Assembly (NCBI RefSeq): GCF_003443735.1
Contig: NZ_CP031969.1
Location: forward strand, 7,936,001 to 8,000,000
Reading direction: 5' to 3'
DNA: 64,000 nucleotides
DNA from: Streptomyces sp. CC0208
GTDB taxonomy: Bacteria; Actinomycetota; Actinomycetes; Streptomycetales; Streptomycetaceae
Shown here: in pieces, positions 9,398 through 17,715 of the stretch
Position numbering within the stretch: the first letter of the stretch is position 1
How the letters are laid out: the number at the start of each line of letters is the position of its first letter
The notes under the pieces: generated by a model
What the model was told of the DNA's origin: nothing
Seen by the model: only the letters and a program-made list of their open reading frames with translations
The model's database searches: none
Made by a program: the position numbers and the translations under genes

Positions 9398-10201
9398 CTA
9401 CCTGTAGGTGATGTCGGAGGTGGCGTACTTGCAGTAAGTACTGTCGGGTCCGGAACCGTTGGTGGTCGGCTCCTTGCCCGTGTTGTTCCCGATGTACTTC
9501 TGGCAGGGGACGATCTTCTTGCCGGAGTCCCCGACGATCGTGATCTTCTTCAGGGTCGCGCTGTCGCCGTAGTTGGTGTTGATGCCGACGAGCTTGTTGC
9601 CCGAATAGGTCGCCTCGATGGTGTTGAGGTTGATCGTCCGCTTGTACTGCGTCGAGCAGTTGCCGCAGGAGCGGACGAAGGTGCCGAAGTTCTGCACCGC
9701 GAAGTTGGAGACGTTGAGCGTGCCGGCGCCGTTGAACTGGAACACCTTGTCGCTGGCCGACCGCGCGCCACCACCGGAGACCGTGTACACGTTCGACGAC
9801 GAGGAGCCGCGGAAGGTCGCCGCGTCCTCGCCGACGTCCTCCCACCACACGTTCTGCAGCGTGCAGCTGCCCGCGCAGTGGATGCCGTCGGCGGCGGGGG
9901 CGCCGATGATGACGTTCTTCAGGACCGTGCCGGCGGCCAGGTTCAGGATCGGCCCCTGGTCCTCGTCCTGGCTGTCGCTGCCCAGGTCGCCCGTGCCGTA
10001 CAGGCGCTTCATCCCGTAGTCCTTGGTGCCGGACAGCTGGATGGTCGAGGAGACCGCCTGGCTGCCGTTCGCGGTGGGCCAGGTGGCGGCGCTCGCCGTC
10101 GGTGCCGTGAGTGTCATGATCATGCCAACCGAGAGGCCGAGGGCGGCCGCGGCGCCGGTCAGCGCGCGTGTACGCGCGCGTGGGCGTGCCGAAGAAGTCA
10201 T
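9398..10201 (-). CDS. Secreted pectate lyase, polysaccharide lyase family 3
   Basis: 267 residues. A signal peptide covers about residues 1-38 (twin arginine-rich start, hydrophobic core LGLSVGMIMTL, cleavage after TASA). The rest has PL3 marks: TVLKNVIIGAPAADGIHC near residue 95, WWEDVGEDAATF near 120, and paired cysteines in RSCGNCST and CTLQ. PL3 enzymes cleave polygalacturonate by beta-elimination with calcium. AGAAGGA lies 10 bases before the ATG. The PL1 lyase gene ends 48 bases upstream on the same strand, so both probably share the promoter at 11369-11397. Confidence 0.92.
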   Translation of the reverse strand: MTSSARPRARTRALTGAAAALGLSVGMIMTLTAPTASAATWPTANGSQAVSSTIQLSGTKDYGMKRLYGTGDLGSDSQDEDQGPILNLAAGTVLKNVIIGAPAADGIHCAGSCTLQNVWWEDVGEDAATFRGSSSSNVYTVSGGGARSASDKVFQFNGAGTLNVSNFAVQNFGTFVRSCGNCSTQYKRTINLNTIEATYSGNKLVGINTNYGDSATLKKITIVGDSGKKIVPCQKYIGNNTGKEPTTNGSGPDSTYCKYATSDITYR

Positions 10202-10249
10202 GTCCCGAATCCTTCTTCCTTGTGGTGGGGGTGGACTGGTGGGGGAGGG

Positions 10250-11227
10250 TCAGAGCTTGCCGGCGCCCGCGCCGCCCGTCACCGAGGCGACGACGGAGGA
10301 GGCGGGCTCGGCGGTGTAGCTGTACGGAGCGGTGGTGAAGGTGCCGACCTGCGAGACCTCGGTGGCGGCTCCGCCGAGGTCGTTGCCGCGCAGGTTGGCG
10401 TATCCGTCCACGTCACTGTTCCGGTTCGTGGTGACAGCGACTCCGGTGCTCCGGAAGACGTTGTTCTCCACGAGCATCTGGGCGCCCATGCGCGAGTGCA
10501 CCGCGGTCTCGGCGCCGACGACGTAGTTGTCGTAGAAGTGCCCGGTCCCGAAGCGCAGGCTGGGGATGCGCGAGTTGACCTTGTTGAACCAGTTGTGGTG
10601 GTACGTCACCCTCAGGTGGCCGGTGTCCTCGCTCGCGTTCTTGTCGCTGTGGCCGACGAGCGAGCCCTTGAAGTGGTCCTTGAAGGTGTTCCAGGACACC
10701 GTGACGCTGTCCGAGCCGTGATTGATGTCCAGCAGCCCGTCGTAGTAGTCCTTGTCATGATCGCGGTCCGCCGAGAAGGAGTTGTGGTCGATCCACACCT
10801 TCGTCGAGGCCTGCACCTCGATGCCGTCGGCGGGCGCGAGGGGCTTGCTGATGTTCAGGTTGCGGACCACGACGTTGGTGACCTTCTTCAGCCGCAGCCC
10901 GCCGCCGGTGAACCCGGACGACGAACCGACGCCCAGCACCGTGGTGTTGGAACCGACGTCGACCGTGCCGCTCAGCGAGATCAGGGCGTTGACCTTGACG
11001 ACCTTCGCCGTGCTGCCGGTGACGGCTGTCTTGAAGGCGCTCAGCGTGGAGACGGTGACCGCGGAAGCGCTGCCGCCGCCGGTGGTGCCGGCGCCGAAAC
11101 CGATGGGGGAGGTCTCGGCGGCCCCGGCCGGCTGCGGGACGGCCAGGGCGGCCGCCGTCGCGAGCGCGACCGCACCGGCGGCCAGGGCGGATCTCTGCGC
11201 GTGTGTACGTGGGGGGCGAGTACGCAT
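10250..11227 (-). CDS. Secreted pectate lyase, polysaccharide lyase family 1
   Basis: 325 residues from the ATG of MRTRPPRTHAQRS, which has AAGGGA 9 bases upstream; an in-frame ATG 30 bases earlier lacks a good site. A signal peptide ends near residue 37 (QPAGAAE). The parallel beta-helix carries both PL1 signatures: VWIDHNSF near residue 145 and SRIPSLRFG near 220, the latter holding the catalytic arginine. The aspartates in YDGLLDINHGSDSVTVSW supply calcium binding. The enzyme degrades pectate outside the cell. It heads a two-gene unit with the PL3 lyase; a GCGCTT-type dyad lies inside its promoter. Confidence 0.93.
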   Translation of the reverse strand: MRTRPPRTHAQRSALAAGAVALATAAALAVPQPAGAAETSPIGFGAGTTGGGSASAVTVSTLSAFKTAVTGSTAKVVKVNALISLSGTVDVGSNTTVLGVGSSSGFTGGGLRLKKVTNVVVRNLNISKPLAPADGIEVQASTKVWIDHNSFSADRDHDKDYYDGLLDINHGSDSVTVSWNTFKDHFKGSLVGHSDKNASEDTGHLRVTYHHNWFNKVNSRIPSLRFGTGHFYDNYVVGAETAVHSRMGAQMLVENNVFRSTGVAVTTNRNSDVDGYANLRGNDLGGAATEVSQVGTFTTAPYSYTAEPASSVVASVTGGAGAGKL

Positions 11228-11243
11228 GCGGGTGCGTCCCTTC

Positions 11244-11265
11244 CATGGTGCCTGCATGGTGCCTG
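11244..11265. repeat. Tandem 11-base duplication in the pectate lyase leader
   Basis: CATGGTGCCTG occurs twice in direct succession (11244-11254, 11255-11265), within the untranslated leader of the PL1 gene. It creates extra ATG triplets on the plus strand only. It is probably a slippage duplication. Confidence 0.5.
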
Positions 11266-11368
11266 TGGATCACATACGTGATGAATGTTCGCAAACTTGA
11301 ACGACATGCGCAGTGCAGAGCCGCAATGCAAGGACTCGGTGAGGCGAGTCGGTCACATCGCTGAACGG

Positions 11369-11397
11369 AACGTAGGGGGTAAGCGCTTTCTGGTCAA
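11369..11397 (-). promoter_or_regulatory. Promoter of the pectate lyase pair with an embedded dyad
   Basis: On the minus strand TTGACC (11392-11397) and TACGTT (11369-11374) are separated by 17 bases, a textbook primary-sigma promoter. The spacer holds the palindrome AAGCGCTT (11381-11388), whose central GCGC is typical of LacI-family operators. A repressor there would sit between the -35 and -10 elements. The leader to the PL1 start would be about 135 bases. Confidence 0.6.
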
Positions 11398-11471
11398 CGC
11401 TTTGCGCAGAAGACATTCGGCCACCCTGGTGGGGGAGGGGGTGGTGGACGCGAGCGAATGATTTCGACGCG

Positions 11472-11485
11472 TGGGAGCGCTTCCA
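11472..11485 (+). promoter_or_regulatory. CebR-type operator
   Basis: TGGGAGCGCTTCCA differs at one position from the known Streptomyces CebR consensus TGGGAGCGCTCCCA, the 14-base palindrome bound by the cello-oligosaccharide-responsive repressor. It lies 66 bases before the start of the CBM2 esterase gene, a position fitting a promoter operator. Binding here is inferred from the match. Confidence 0.7.
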
Positions 11486-11550
11486 TGGAGGCCATGTGCA
11501 TGCCACGATGCTCGCCGGACGCTTCCCTTCCGAGAGAGAGGGGCAAGGAC

Positions 11551-12846
11551 GTGCCCATCACCCCGAGGAGACCGCTGGGTTCGGTGTTGGCGGTTGTGCT
11601 GTCGTTACTCGCGGCGGTGCTCTTCGCCGCCGTCCCCACCGCATCCGCCCGCACGCAGGCCGTCCCCACGGCGACCCTCACCGAGATCACCAATTTCGGT
11701 ACGAATCCCAGCAACCTTCAGATGTACCTGTATGTGCCGGACAACGTCACCGCGCACCCGGCGGTCGTCGTCGCCGTGCACTACTGCACCGGCTCGGGAC
11801 CGGCCATGTACAACGGCACCGAGTGGGCGCGACTGGCCGACACCTACGGCTTCGTGGTGGTCTACCCCTCGGTCACCCGGTCCAGCAAGTGCTTCGACGT
11901 GTCCTCGCCGCAGGCGCTGAAGCGGGGTGGCGGCAGCGACCCCGTGGGCATCAAGTCGATGATCGACTGGACGGTGAACACCTACTCCGCCGACACCGGC
12001 AGGATCTACGCCACCGGCATCTCCTCCGGCGCGATGATGACGAACGTCCTGCTCGGCGACTACCCGGACGTGTTCGCGGCGGGCGCGGCCTTCTCCGGCG
12101 TCCCCTTCGGCTGCTTCGCCACGACGGACGGCTCCGAGTGGAACAGCGCCTGCTCGGGCGGCACGATCGCCCACACCCCGCAGCAGTGGGGCGACCTGGT
12201 CCGTGCCGCCTACCCGGGCTACACCGGCACCCGGCCGCGCATGCAGGTGTGGCACGGCACCAACGACGACGTGCTGCGCTACCCCAACTTCGGCGAGGAG
12301 ATCAAGCAGTGGACGAACGTCCTCGGCGTCAGCCAGACGCCGGCCGTCACCGACACGCCCGTCTCCGGCTGGACCCGCACCCGCTACGGCGCCACCGGTG
12401 ACCGCGCCCCGGTCGAGGCGATCAGTCTCCAGGGCGTCGGCCACAACCTCTACACGACCGGCATGGCCGCCCGCGCCCTTGCCTTCTTCGGTCTCGACGG
12501 CTCGGGCCCGGCACCGCAACCCCAGCCGGGCGCCTGCAAGGTGACGGCCACGACCAACGCCTGGAGCACCGGTCTGACGGCGTCCTTGACGATCACCAAC
12601 ACCGGCACCACGGCGATCAACGGCTGGCAGTTGGCCTTCACCCTCCCCACCGGCCAGACCATCACCAACGGCTGGGGCGCCACCTACAGCCCGTCCTCCG
12701 GCGCGGTGACGGGGACGAACGCGACGTACAACGGCACGATCGCGCCGAACGCGAGTGTCAGCATCGGCTACCAGGCCAACCATGGCGGGAACAGCGCGGC
12801 GCCGGGTGCTTTTGCGCTCAACGGCAAGACATGTACGGCGAGTTGA
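11551..12846 (+). CDS. Secreted CE1/PHB-depolymerase-type esterase with CBM2
   Basis: 431 residues from GTG 11551, preceded by AGAGGGG; an upstream in-frame start would run through the CebR-type operator and is rejected. A signal peptide covers residues 1-33 (ending TASA). The alpha/beta-hydrolase domain (about 40-315) has the nucleophile serine in GISSGAMM near residue 157, the aspartate in HGTNDDVLRYP near 240 and histidine in GVGHN near 295. After a short Pro-rich linker, residues 330-431 form a CBM2 cellulose/xylan-binding module bounded by two cysteines. Relatives are acetylxylan or feruloyl esterases acting on hemicellulose; the exact acyl group is not decidable here. Confidence 0.88.
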   Translation: MPITPRRPLGSVLAVVLSLLAAVLFAAVPTASARTQAVPTATLTEITNFGTNPSNLQMYLYVPDNVTAHPAVVVAVHYCTGSGPAMYNGTEWARLADTYGFVVVYPSVTRSSKCFDVSSPQALKRGGGSDPVGIKSMIDWTVNTYSADTGRIYATGISSGAMMTNVLLGDYPDVFAAGAAFSGVPFGCFATTDGSEWNSACSGGTIAHTPQQWGDLVRAAYPGYTGTRPRMQVWHGTNDDVLRYPNFGEEIKQWTNVLGVSQTPAVTDTPVSGWTRTRYGATGDRAPVEAISLQGVGHNLYTTGMAARALAFFGLDGSGPAPQPQPGACKVTATTNAWSTGLTASLTITNTGTTAINGWQLAFTLPTGQTITNGWGATYSPSSGAVTGTNATYNGTIAPNASVSIGYQANHGGNSAAPGAFALNGKTCTAS

Positions 12847-12850
12847 CGAC

Positions 12851-13030
12851 TCACCGGCCGTCGCGGCCCTCCGGCGGGATGTTCCGGCGCAGTGCGCGGG
12901 CGTCCCGCCGGACGGCGTGCCAGGAGCGCAGCAGACCACGCGCCTGGTCGAGCAGTCCGGTGAGGGTGTAGAGAAACACGGACACCACGCTTGCCGCGCC
13001 CAGAATGTCCAGGACGATCCGCGACTCCAT
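12851..13030 (-). CDS. Small membrane protein, unknown
   Basis: 59 residues from ATG 13030, with GGAGGAG 8 bases upstream; a longer frame start at 13111 would precede this strong site. One membrane helix spans about residues 6-26 (VLDILGAASVVSVFLYTLTGL), followed by a basic, arginine-rich cytoplasmic tail. It ends 4 bases after the convergent esterase stop. No family was recognised. Codon use fits a real gene, but the short length leaves some doubt. Confidence 0.5.
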   Translation of the reverse strand: MESRIVLDILGAASVVSVFLYTLTGLLDQARGLLRSWHAVRRDARALRRNIPPEGRDGR

Positions 13031-13453
13031 GCTCGGGTCTCCTCCGAGAGGGAGGGTGATCGAACCGAGCGCGAGCCGCAGGCGGGATGGCAGGTGTCTC
13101 AGGCCGACCACCCGGTACCGACGGTGATCAACTGAGGCCCTGCCGGCGTGCAGGCCGCGTGTGAAGTTGTCGCGATTGACGCGTCGCCGATCCCTCGGCG
13201 GACGCGCCCGAAAGGGACGCCGGACCCATTCCCGTCGCAGTCGGCGAAACCGAAACCGACCGTGCGCAGGAGAGCCTACTTCCCGTGCCCCCTGCGCCGG
13301 AGGCCCTTTGCGGAAACGGCTCAGACCGACCGGTGGTACTGGTCCGGCCCGTGCACGTTCCCGCCCAGCTCGCGCGCCCTCCCCTCGCCGTCAGCAGTCG
13401 TGCCCTTCCGCATCCGGAGCGCGGCCAAGATGAACGGCCTGCGCCGGGACGAC
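13031..13453. other. Intergenic region without a supported gene
   Basis: This 423-base gap lies between the NCS2 permease stop and the small membrane protein start, both on the minus strand. Open frames here lack ribosome sites and good codon use. Apart from the hairpin at 13181-13204 and the GGAGGAG of the downstream gene, nothing recognisable was seen. Confidence 0.5.
13181..13204. terminator. Hairpin downstream of the NCS2 permease gene
   Basis: GCGTCGCCGA at 13181-13190 pairs with the complementary arm at 13195-13205 with one bulged G and a 4-base loop. It lies about 250 bases past the permease stop, so a terminator role is plausible but not firm. Confidence 0.35.
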
Positions 13454-14842
13454 CTAGACGATCTCTTCCCGGGGCTTCTCGACAGCCTCCTCGACGCCGC
13501 CGCCCGCCAGGCCGTCCGGGTCGGGAGCGGCTGAACGGGCCTTCCCCGGAAGGTGGTTGAAGAGCAGGTTCAGCACGATCGCCGTGAGGCAGCCCGCGCT
13601 GATGCCGCTGTTCATCACCGTCTGGAACCAGTCGGGGAACTTCTCGTAGATCGTCGGCACGCCGACCGGCAGTACACCCATGGCCACCGAGACGGCCACC
13701 ACGGTCAGGTTGTTGTTCCCCTTGAAGTCCACCTGGGTGAGGGTCCTCAGGCCGCTCGCCGCCACCGTCCCGAACATGACCAGGCCCGCCCCGCCCAGCA
13801 CCGGAGCGGGTATCGCCGCGACGACCGCGCCCAGTTTGGGCAGCAGCCCCAGCACGACCAGGATGCCGCCGGCCGTGGCGACGACCCAGCGGCTGCGCAC
13901 CCGGGTCATGCCGACGAGGCCCACGTTCTGGGCGTACGCCGTGTAGGGGAAGGTGTTGAAGACACCGCCGAGCACGGTCGACAGGCCGTCCGCGCGCAGA
14001 CCGTCCGAGAGGGATCGCGGTTCGACCCTGCGGTCCGTCATCTCGCCGACCGCTATCAGGTCACCGGTCGTCTCGGTCATCGTCACCAGCGCCACCACCA
14101 GCATCGACACGATCGCCGAGAACTCGAACGTCGGTGCCCCGAAGTGGAACGGCGTGCTGATCCCGACCCAGTCCGCGTCCCCGACCCCGCCGAAGTCCGT
14201 GAACCCGAAGGGAACGGCCACCGCCAGGCCCACCGCGATGCCGATCAGTACCGCGATCCGGCTCAGGAATGCGGGCGCGAACCGCTGCACCCCCAGCACC
14301 ACCGCCAGGACGAAGACGGCCAGCGCGATGTTCTTCGGTGCGCCGAAGTCCGCCGATCCGACGCCGCCGGCCACCCAGTTGCCCGCGACCGGCAGCAGGG
14401 AGATACCGATGATCAGGATCACCGTGCCCGTGACCAGCGGCGGGAAGAAGCGCAGCAGCTTGCCGAAGACCGGGGCGAGCAGCATGATCGCGAGTCCCGC
14501 GACGATCACCGAGCCGTAGATCGCCGGGAGTCCGCCGCCCGTGGTGCCGATCAGGACCATGGGGGACACGGCCGCGAAGGTGCAACCCTGCATGATCGGC
14601 AGTCGCACGCCGAAACGCCAGAAGCCGATGCACTGGATGAGGGTGGCGATGCCGCACACCAGCAGGTCGGCGGTGATCAGATACGCCAGGTCCGCCGGTG
14701 ACAGCTTCATCGCACCGCCGACGATCAGCGGGACGGCCACGGCGCCCGCGTACATCGCGAGCACGTGCTGGAGACCGAAGGCGGCGAGCTGTCGTACCGG
14801 AGGTACTTCGTCCACGGGATGCGCAGGGGTGGTTTGGGCCAT
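13454..14842 (-). CDS. NCS2 family nucleobase permease (xanthine/uric acid/uracil type)
   Basis: 462 residues with about 14 hydrophobic segments, the normal size and architecture of nucleobase:cation symporter-2 proteins. Family marks are LQHVLAMYAGAVAVPLIVGGA near residue 25, the transmembrane-8 glutamate in MTETTGDLIAVGE near 268, and QNVGLVGMTRVRSR near 318, the NCS2 signature around the substrate site. The proton- or sodium-coupled uptake of a purine or uracil across the membrane is known for the family; the exact base cannot be told by eye, though QNxG resembles the xanthine/urate branch. It lies 96 bases downstream of the ferredoxin reductase gene on the same strand. Confidence 0.9.
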   Translation of the reverse strand: MAQTTPAHPVDEVPPVRQLAAFGLQHVLAMYAGAVAVPLIVGGAMKLSPADLAYLITADLLVCGIATLIQCIGFWRFGVRLPIMQGCTFAAVSPMVLIGTTGGGLPAIYGSVIVAGLAIMLLAPVFGKLLRFFPPLVTGTVILIIGISLLPVAGNWVAGGVGSADFGAPKNIALAVFVLAVVLGVQRFAPAFLSRIAVLIGIAVGLAVAVPFGFTDFGGVGDADWVGISTPFHFGAPTFEFSAIVSMLVVALVTMTETTGDLIAVGEMTDRRVEPRSLSDGLRADGLSTVLGGVFNTFPYTAYAQNVGLVGMTRVRSRWVVATAGGILVVLGLLPKLGAVVAAIPAPVLGGAGLVMFGTVAASGLRTLTQVDFKGNNNLTVVAVSVAMGVLPVGVPTIYEKFPDWFQTVMNSGISAGCLTAIVLNLLFNHLPGKARSAAPDPDGLAGGGVEEAVEKPREEIV

Positions 14843-14938
14843 GTCCGAGACCGTAGGGGTGTTGAACAGTTTGTTGATTTCGGCGGTGTTGCCGATTGGT
14901 TGCCCGGTGCGGGCAGTTTCTTTGGGGCCGAAGACCGG

Positions 14939-16276
14939 CTAACGACCACGCGCGGCGTTCATCAGGGACTGCCAGTCCGGGAGTTTCACCACACCTCGGC
15001 CCAGCGAGGCTCCCAGCTCCGCTTCCGCCGCCTCTATCGCGCACCAGCCCGACCATCCCACCGGCTCGACGCCCGCCGCCCGCAGCGCCTCCAGCGGGTC
15101 GCCGGGCAGGTCTTTGTGGACGAGCGTGGAGGCGTCCTCCAGCAAGGACGTCGCCGTCTCCTTCGCGCATGGCCGGTTCGTGCCGATGACGCCTGTCGGG
15201 CCGCGCTTGATCCAGCCGGCCACGTACTCACCCGGGGCCACCGTGCCCTCGCGCAGGACCCGCCCGCCGAGGTGGGGAACGGTTCCCGTGGCGGGGTCGA
15301 ACGGCAGACCCTCCAGCGGCACCCCGAGGTAGCCCACCGAGCGCAGCACCAACTGGGCCTCGATCTCCTCGAATTCACCAGTGCCGCGGACGCCGCCGCG
15401 TCCGTCCGGCACCGTGCGCTCGAAGCGGACCGCGCCCACGCGTCCGCCGTTGGCGAGGAGTTCGACGGGGCGCAGGAAGAACCGCAACGAGATCCGGTGG
15501 GCGGACGGCCGTGACTCCGCGGCCGCCCAGCCCCGCAGCACCTCCACGTTCCGGCGCTGCGGCGCCGGCAGGGCGGAGGGGTCGAGGTAGGCCGGGTCGC
15601 GCGCCAACTCCTCCGCGTGCACGGCCACTTCGGTGTCCGGAAGCGAACCGAGCTCGCGCAGCTCCTTGGTGGTGAAGCGGGCCTGGGAAGGGCCCCGCCG
15701 GCCCACCATGTGGACCTCCGTCACCCGGCTGGCCGCCAGCGCGGTGAGCGCCGGATGCGGGATGTCGGTCGGGCTGAGCTCGGTCACCCCGCGCGCCAGC
15801 ATCCGCGTCACGTCGACGGCGACGTTGCCCACACCGATGACCACCGCCGACCGGGCGCCCGCCACGAAACCGTCGGCCGCGGAGTCGGGATGCGCGCTGT
15901 ACCAGGACACGAACTCCGTCGCCGACCAGCTGCCCGGCAGCTCCTCGCCCGGGATCCCCAGATGCCGGTCGGTGGCGGCGCCCACGCAGTACACCACGGC
16001 GTGGTACAGCTCGCGCAGCCGCTCGGCCGGCACCCCGCCGGGGCCGATCCCGACACCGCCGAGGAACCGCACCCGCTCGTGCTCCAGGATCGTCCGCAGA
16101 CTGGTCTGGAGCGATTTGATCTTCTCGTGGTCCGGTGCCACCCCGTAGCGCACCAGGCCGTACGGGCAGGGGAGCCGGTCCAGGACGTCGACGAGCACGT
16201 CGGGGTCCTGCTGGACGAGGCTCTGGGCGGTGTAGCACCCGCTGGGCCCGGAGCCGACGACGGCGACACGCAGCAC
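14939..16276 (-). CDS. FAD-dependent NADPH-ferredoxin reductase, FprA/adrenodoxin reductase type
   Basis: 445 residues from GTG 16276, which has AAGGAG 7 bases upstream. The N-terminal VLRVAVVGSGPSGCYTAQSL is the FAD-binding dinucleotide fold; DRLPCPYGLVRYGVAPDH near residue 45 is the adrenodoxin-reductase signature; GVGNVAVDVTRML near 160 is the NADP-binding fold; GWIKRGPTGVIGTNR near 365 is the conserved C-terminal FAD contact. The enzyme passes electrons from NADPH to ferredoxins, often serving cytochromes P450. No P450 or ferredoxin gene is adjacent, so the partner is unknown. Confidence 0.93.
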   Translation of the reverse strand: MLRVAVVGSGPSGCYTAQSLVQQDPDVLVDVLDRLPCPYGLVRYGVAPDHEKIKSLQTSLRTILEHERVRFLGGVGIGPGGVPAERLRELYHAVVYCVGAATDRHLGIPGEELPGSWSATEFVSWYSAHPDSAADGFVAGARSAVVIGVGNVAVDVTRMLARGVTELSPTDIPHPALTALAASRVTEVHMVGRRGPSQARFTTKELRELGSLPDTEVAVHAEELARDPAYLDPSALPAPQRRNVEVLRGWAAAESRPSAHRISLRFFLRPVELLANGGRVGAVRFERTVPDGRGGVRGTGEFEEIEAQLVLRSVGYLGVPLEGLPFDPATGTVPHLGGRVLREGTVAPGEYVAGWIKRGPTGVIGTNRPCAKETATSLLEDASTLVHKDLPGDPLEALRAAGVEPVGWSGWCAIEAAEAELGASLGRGVVKLPDWQSLMNAARGR

Positions 16277-16411
16277 GGCGGAACTCCTTACGAGAGGAGT
16301 CGCTGACACCTCCAGGATCGCACCGCCGGTGCTGCTCTGACAGGGTGCCGGAGCGACCGGGGCGTGCGTGTCCGGTCGTATGGAATGTGATCATGCGGTT
16401 ACGTTGCGTGT

Positions 16412-16924
16412 GTGCTAGAAGCATCCTTTCTTAATCTTTCTGATCGTTGTCCGGCGGACGGCAGCGTGTCCGTGTGGCCCGCGTGGGAAGTGCGGGAGGA
16501 CGCCGGTGCGATGGCGTGGTTCGACGTCCGGCTGGTCTTCTCCGACGGCGCCCGGGTCGACGCGCTCGCCGTGGTGGCCCAGGGAGGTGTCTGCCTGGAG
16601 GACGTACGGGCAACGCCCGCCTTGTCACTGGACGACCTGGGCGTGCTCGCGGACTGGATCGAGGGGCCGCTCTTCGCGGCCTGCGGAAGGGAGCCCGAGG
16701 TGGCGGCCGGGGAGGCCGGACCGCGTCGTGCTCGCCCGGCCTGGCCGCGCGGCCTGGAGGGGAGATGGCTGGTGGCGCAGGAGTACCGGGCCGCCCAGGA
16801 GGACGGCGTCGACCCGGTCCTCGCCGTGATGTGCGCGACCGGGCACAGCCGCCGCAAATCGCTCCGGCTCATCTCGCAGGCGCGTGACGCGGGCTTCCTG
16901 ACACCACGTCACGCGCGGCGCTGA
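16412..16924 (+). CDS. DUF6214-type protein
   Basis: 170 residues from GTG 16412; no strong ribosome site is visible, and the N-terminal 20 residues are uncertain. The body has the WPAWEVREDAGAMAWFDVRLVF start and the LSLDDLGVLADWIEGPLF segment that I associate with the streptomycete DUF6214 family. The last 50 residues (AVMCATGHSRRKSLRLISQARD) look like a helix-turn-helix with a basic recognition helix, so DNA binding is possible but unproven. It is divergent from the ferredoxin reductase gene. Confidence 0.7.
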   Translation: MLEASFLNLSDRCPADGSVSVWPAWEVREDAGAMAWFDVRLVFSDGARVDALAVVAQGGVCLEDVRATPALSLDDLGVLADWIEGPLFAACGREPEVAAGEAGPRRARPAWPRGLEGRWLVAQEYRAAQEDGVDPVLAVMCATGHSRRKSLRLISQARDAGFLTPRHARR

Positions 16925-16951
16925 GCGCGGCGGTTGTGCCGACCGGCCTGT

Positions 16952-17608
16952 TCAGAGCATGTTCCGCATGCGGTTGATCTCGCTCGTCTGCTGGGCCACC
17001 ACGTCGTCCGCCATCTCCTCGATCCGGACGTTGTTGCCCTGCCCCTTCACGTCCGTCGCCATGGTGATCGCCCCCTCGTGGTGAGTGATCATCAGGGTGA
17101 GGAAGAGCTCGTCGAAGGCCTTCCCCTTCGCCGCGCGCAACTTCTCCAACTGCGCCTCGGTCGCCATGCCGGGCATCCTGGTGTGCGCGTGGGCGTCGCT
17201 CTTCTCGGACTGGCCGTACTCCTTCAGCCAGGCCCTCATCGCCTCGATCTCCGGCCCCTGGGCGGCGGAGATCCGCTCGGCGAGGGCCTTGAGCCGCGCC
17301 GACTCGGCGCGCTGCGGGGCCAGTTCGGTCAGTTCCAGGGCCTGGGCGTGGTGCGCGATCATCATCCGCGCGTACGAGACGTCCGCCGAGTTGGGGGCGT
17401 CGTCGTCGGCCCGCTGCTCCTCCGCGTCCTGGGCCGACAGCGTGCGGTTCGCTTCACCGGGCTTGCCGGGCACCAGCACCGAAGGCCCGGTCGCCGAGGC
17501 GGACTTCGGGTCCGCGTCCGAGTCGCAGCCCCCGAGGGCCAGGGCTGCCAGCGCGGCCAGAGCGATCGTCGCGTACGGCGCGCGGCGGAAAAGCACGGTG
17601 CTCACCAT
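16952..17608 (-). CDS. DUF305 lipoprotein
   Basis: 218 residues. The N-terminus is a lipoprotein signal with lipobox LGGC near residue 28, so the protein is membrane-anchored on the outside. Two copies of the DUF305 ferritin-like helical motif are present: ARMMIAHHAQALEL near residue 80 and TLMITHHEGAITM near 170. The paired histidines suggest metal binding; members are often near copper or redox genes. GAGGGGG precedes the ATG, and GTG two codons on is an alternative start. It is divergent from a secreted LVIVD protein, a pairing that hints at joint extracellular function. Confidence 0.9.
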   Translation of the reverse strand: MVSTVLFRRAPYATIALAALAALALGGCDSDADPKSASATGPSVLVPGKPGEANRTLSAQDAEEQRADDDAPNSADVSYARMMIAHHAQALELTELAPQRAESARLKALAERISAAQGPEIEAMRAWLKEYGQSEKSDAHAHTRMPGMATEAQLEKLRAAKGKAFDELFLTLMITHHEGAITMATDVKGQGNNVRIEEMADDVVAQQTSEINRMRNML

Positions 17609-17639
17609 GGCCCCCTCATGACGATTTCGTTGCCCCCTG

Positions 17640-17699
17640 TTGATCTGTGCATGGTGAAGACGATACTGCGGTGACGCGTGAACCGTTCCACATGAACGG
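17640..17699 (+). promoter_or_regulatory. Promoter with downstream dyad for the LVIVD gene
   Basis: TTGATC (17640-17645) and GATACT (17662-17667) are 16 bases apart. Just downstream, CCGTTC (17683-17688) and GAACGG (17694-17699) form a perfect 6-base inverted repeat with a 5-base spacer, placed where a repressor would block transcription. No binding protein can be named. Confidence 0.4.
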
Positions 17700-17715
17700 C
17701 ACAGGGAGGAAAACA

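Noticed and set aside
11269..11282. ATCAC-ATAC-GTGAT dyad in the PL1 leader as an operator
   Set aside because: It lies about 85 bases downstream of the predicted transcription start and is short; chance occurrence cannot be excluded.
13148..13534. A 128-codon plus-strand frame in the gap after the small membrane protein
   Set aside because: Overlaps the end of the permease gene antisense and has no ribosome site or coding-like composition.
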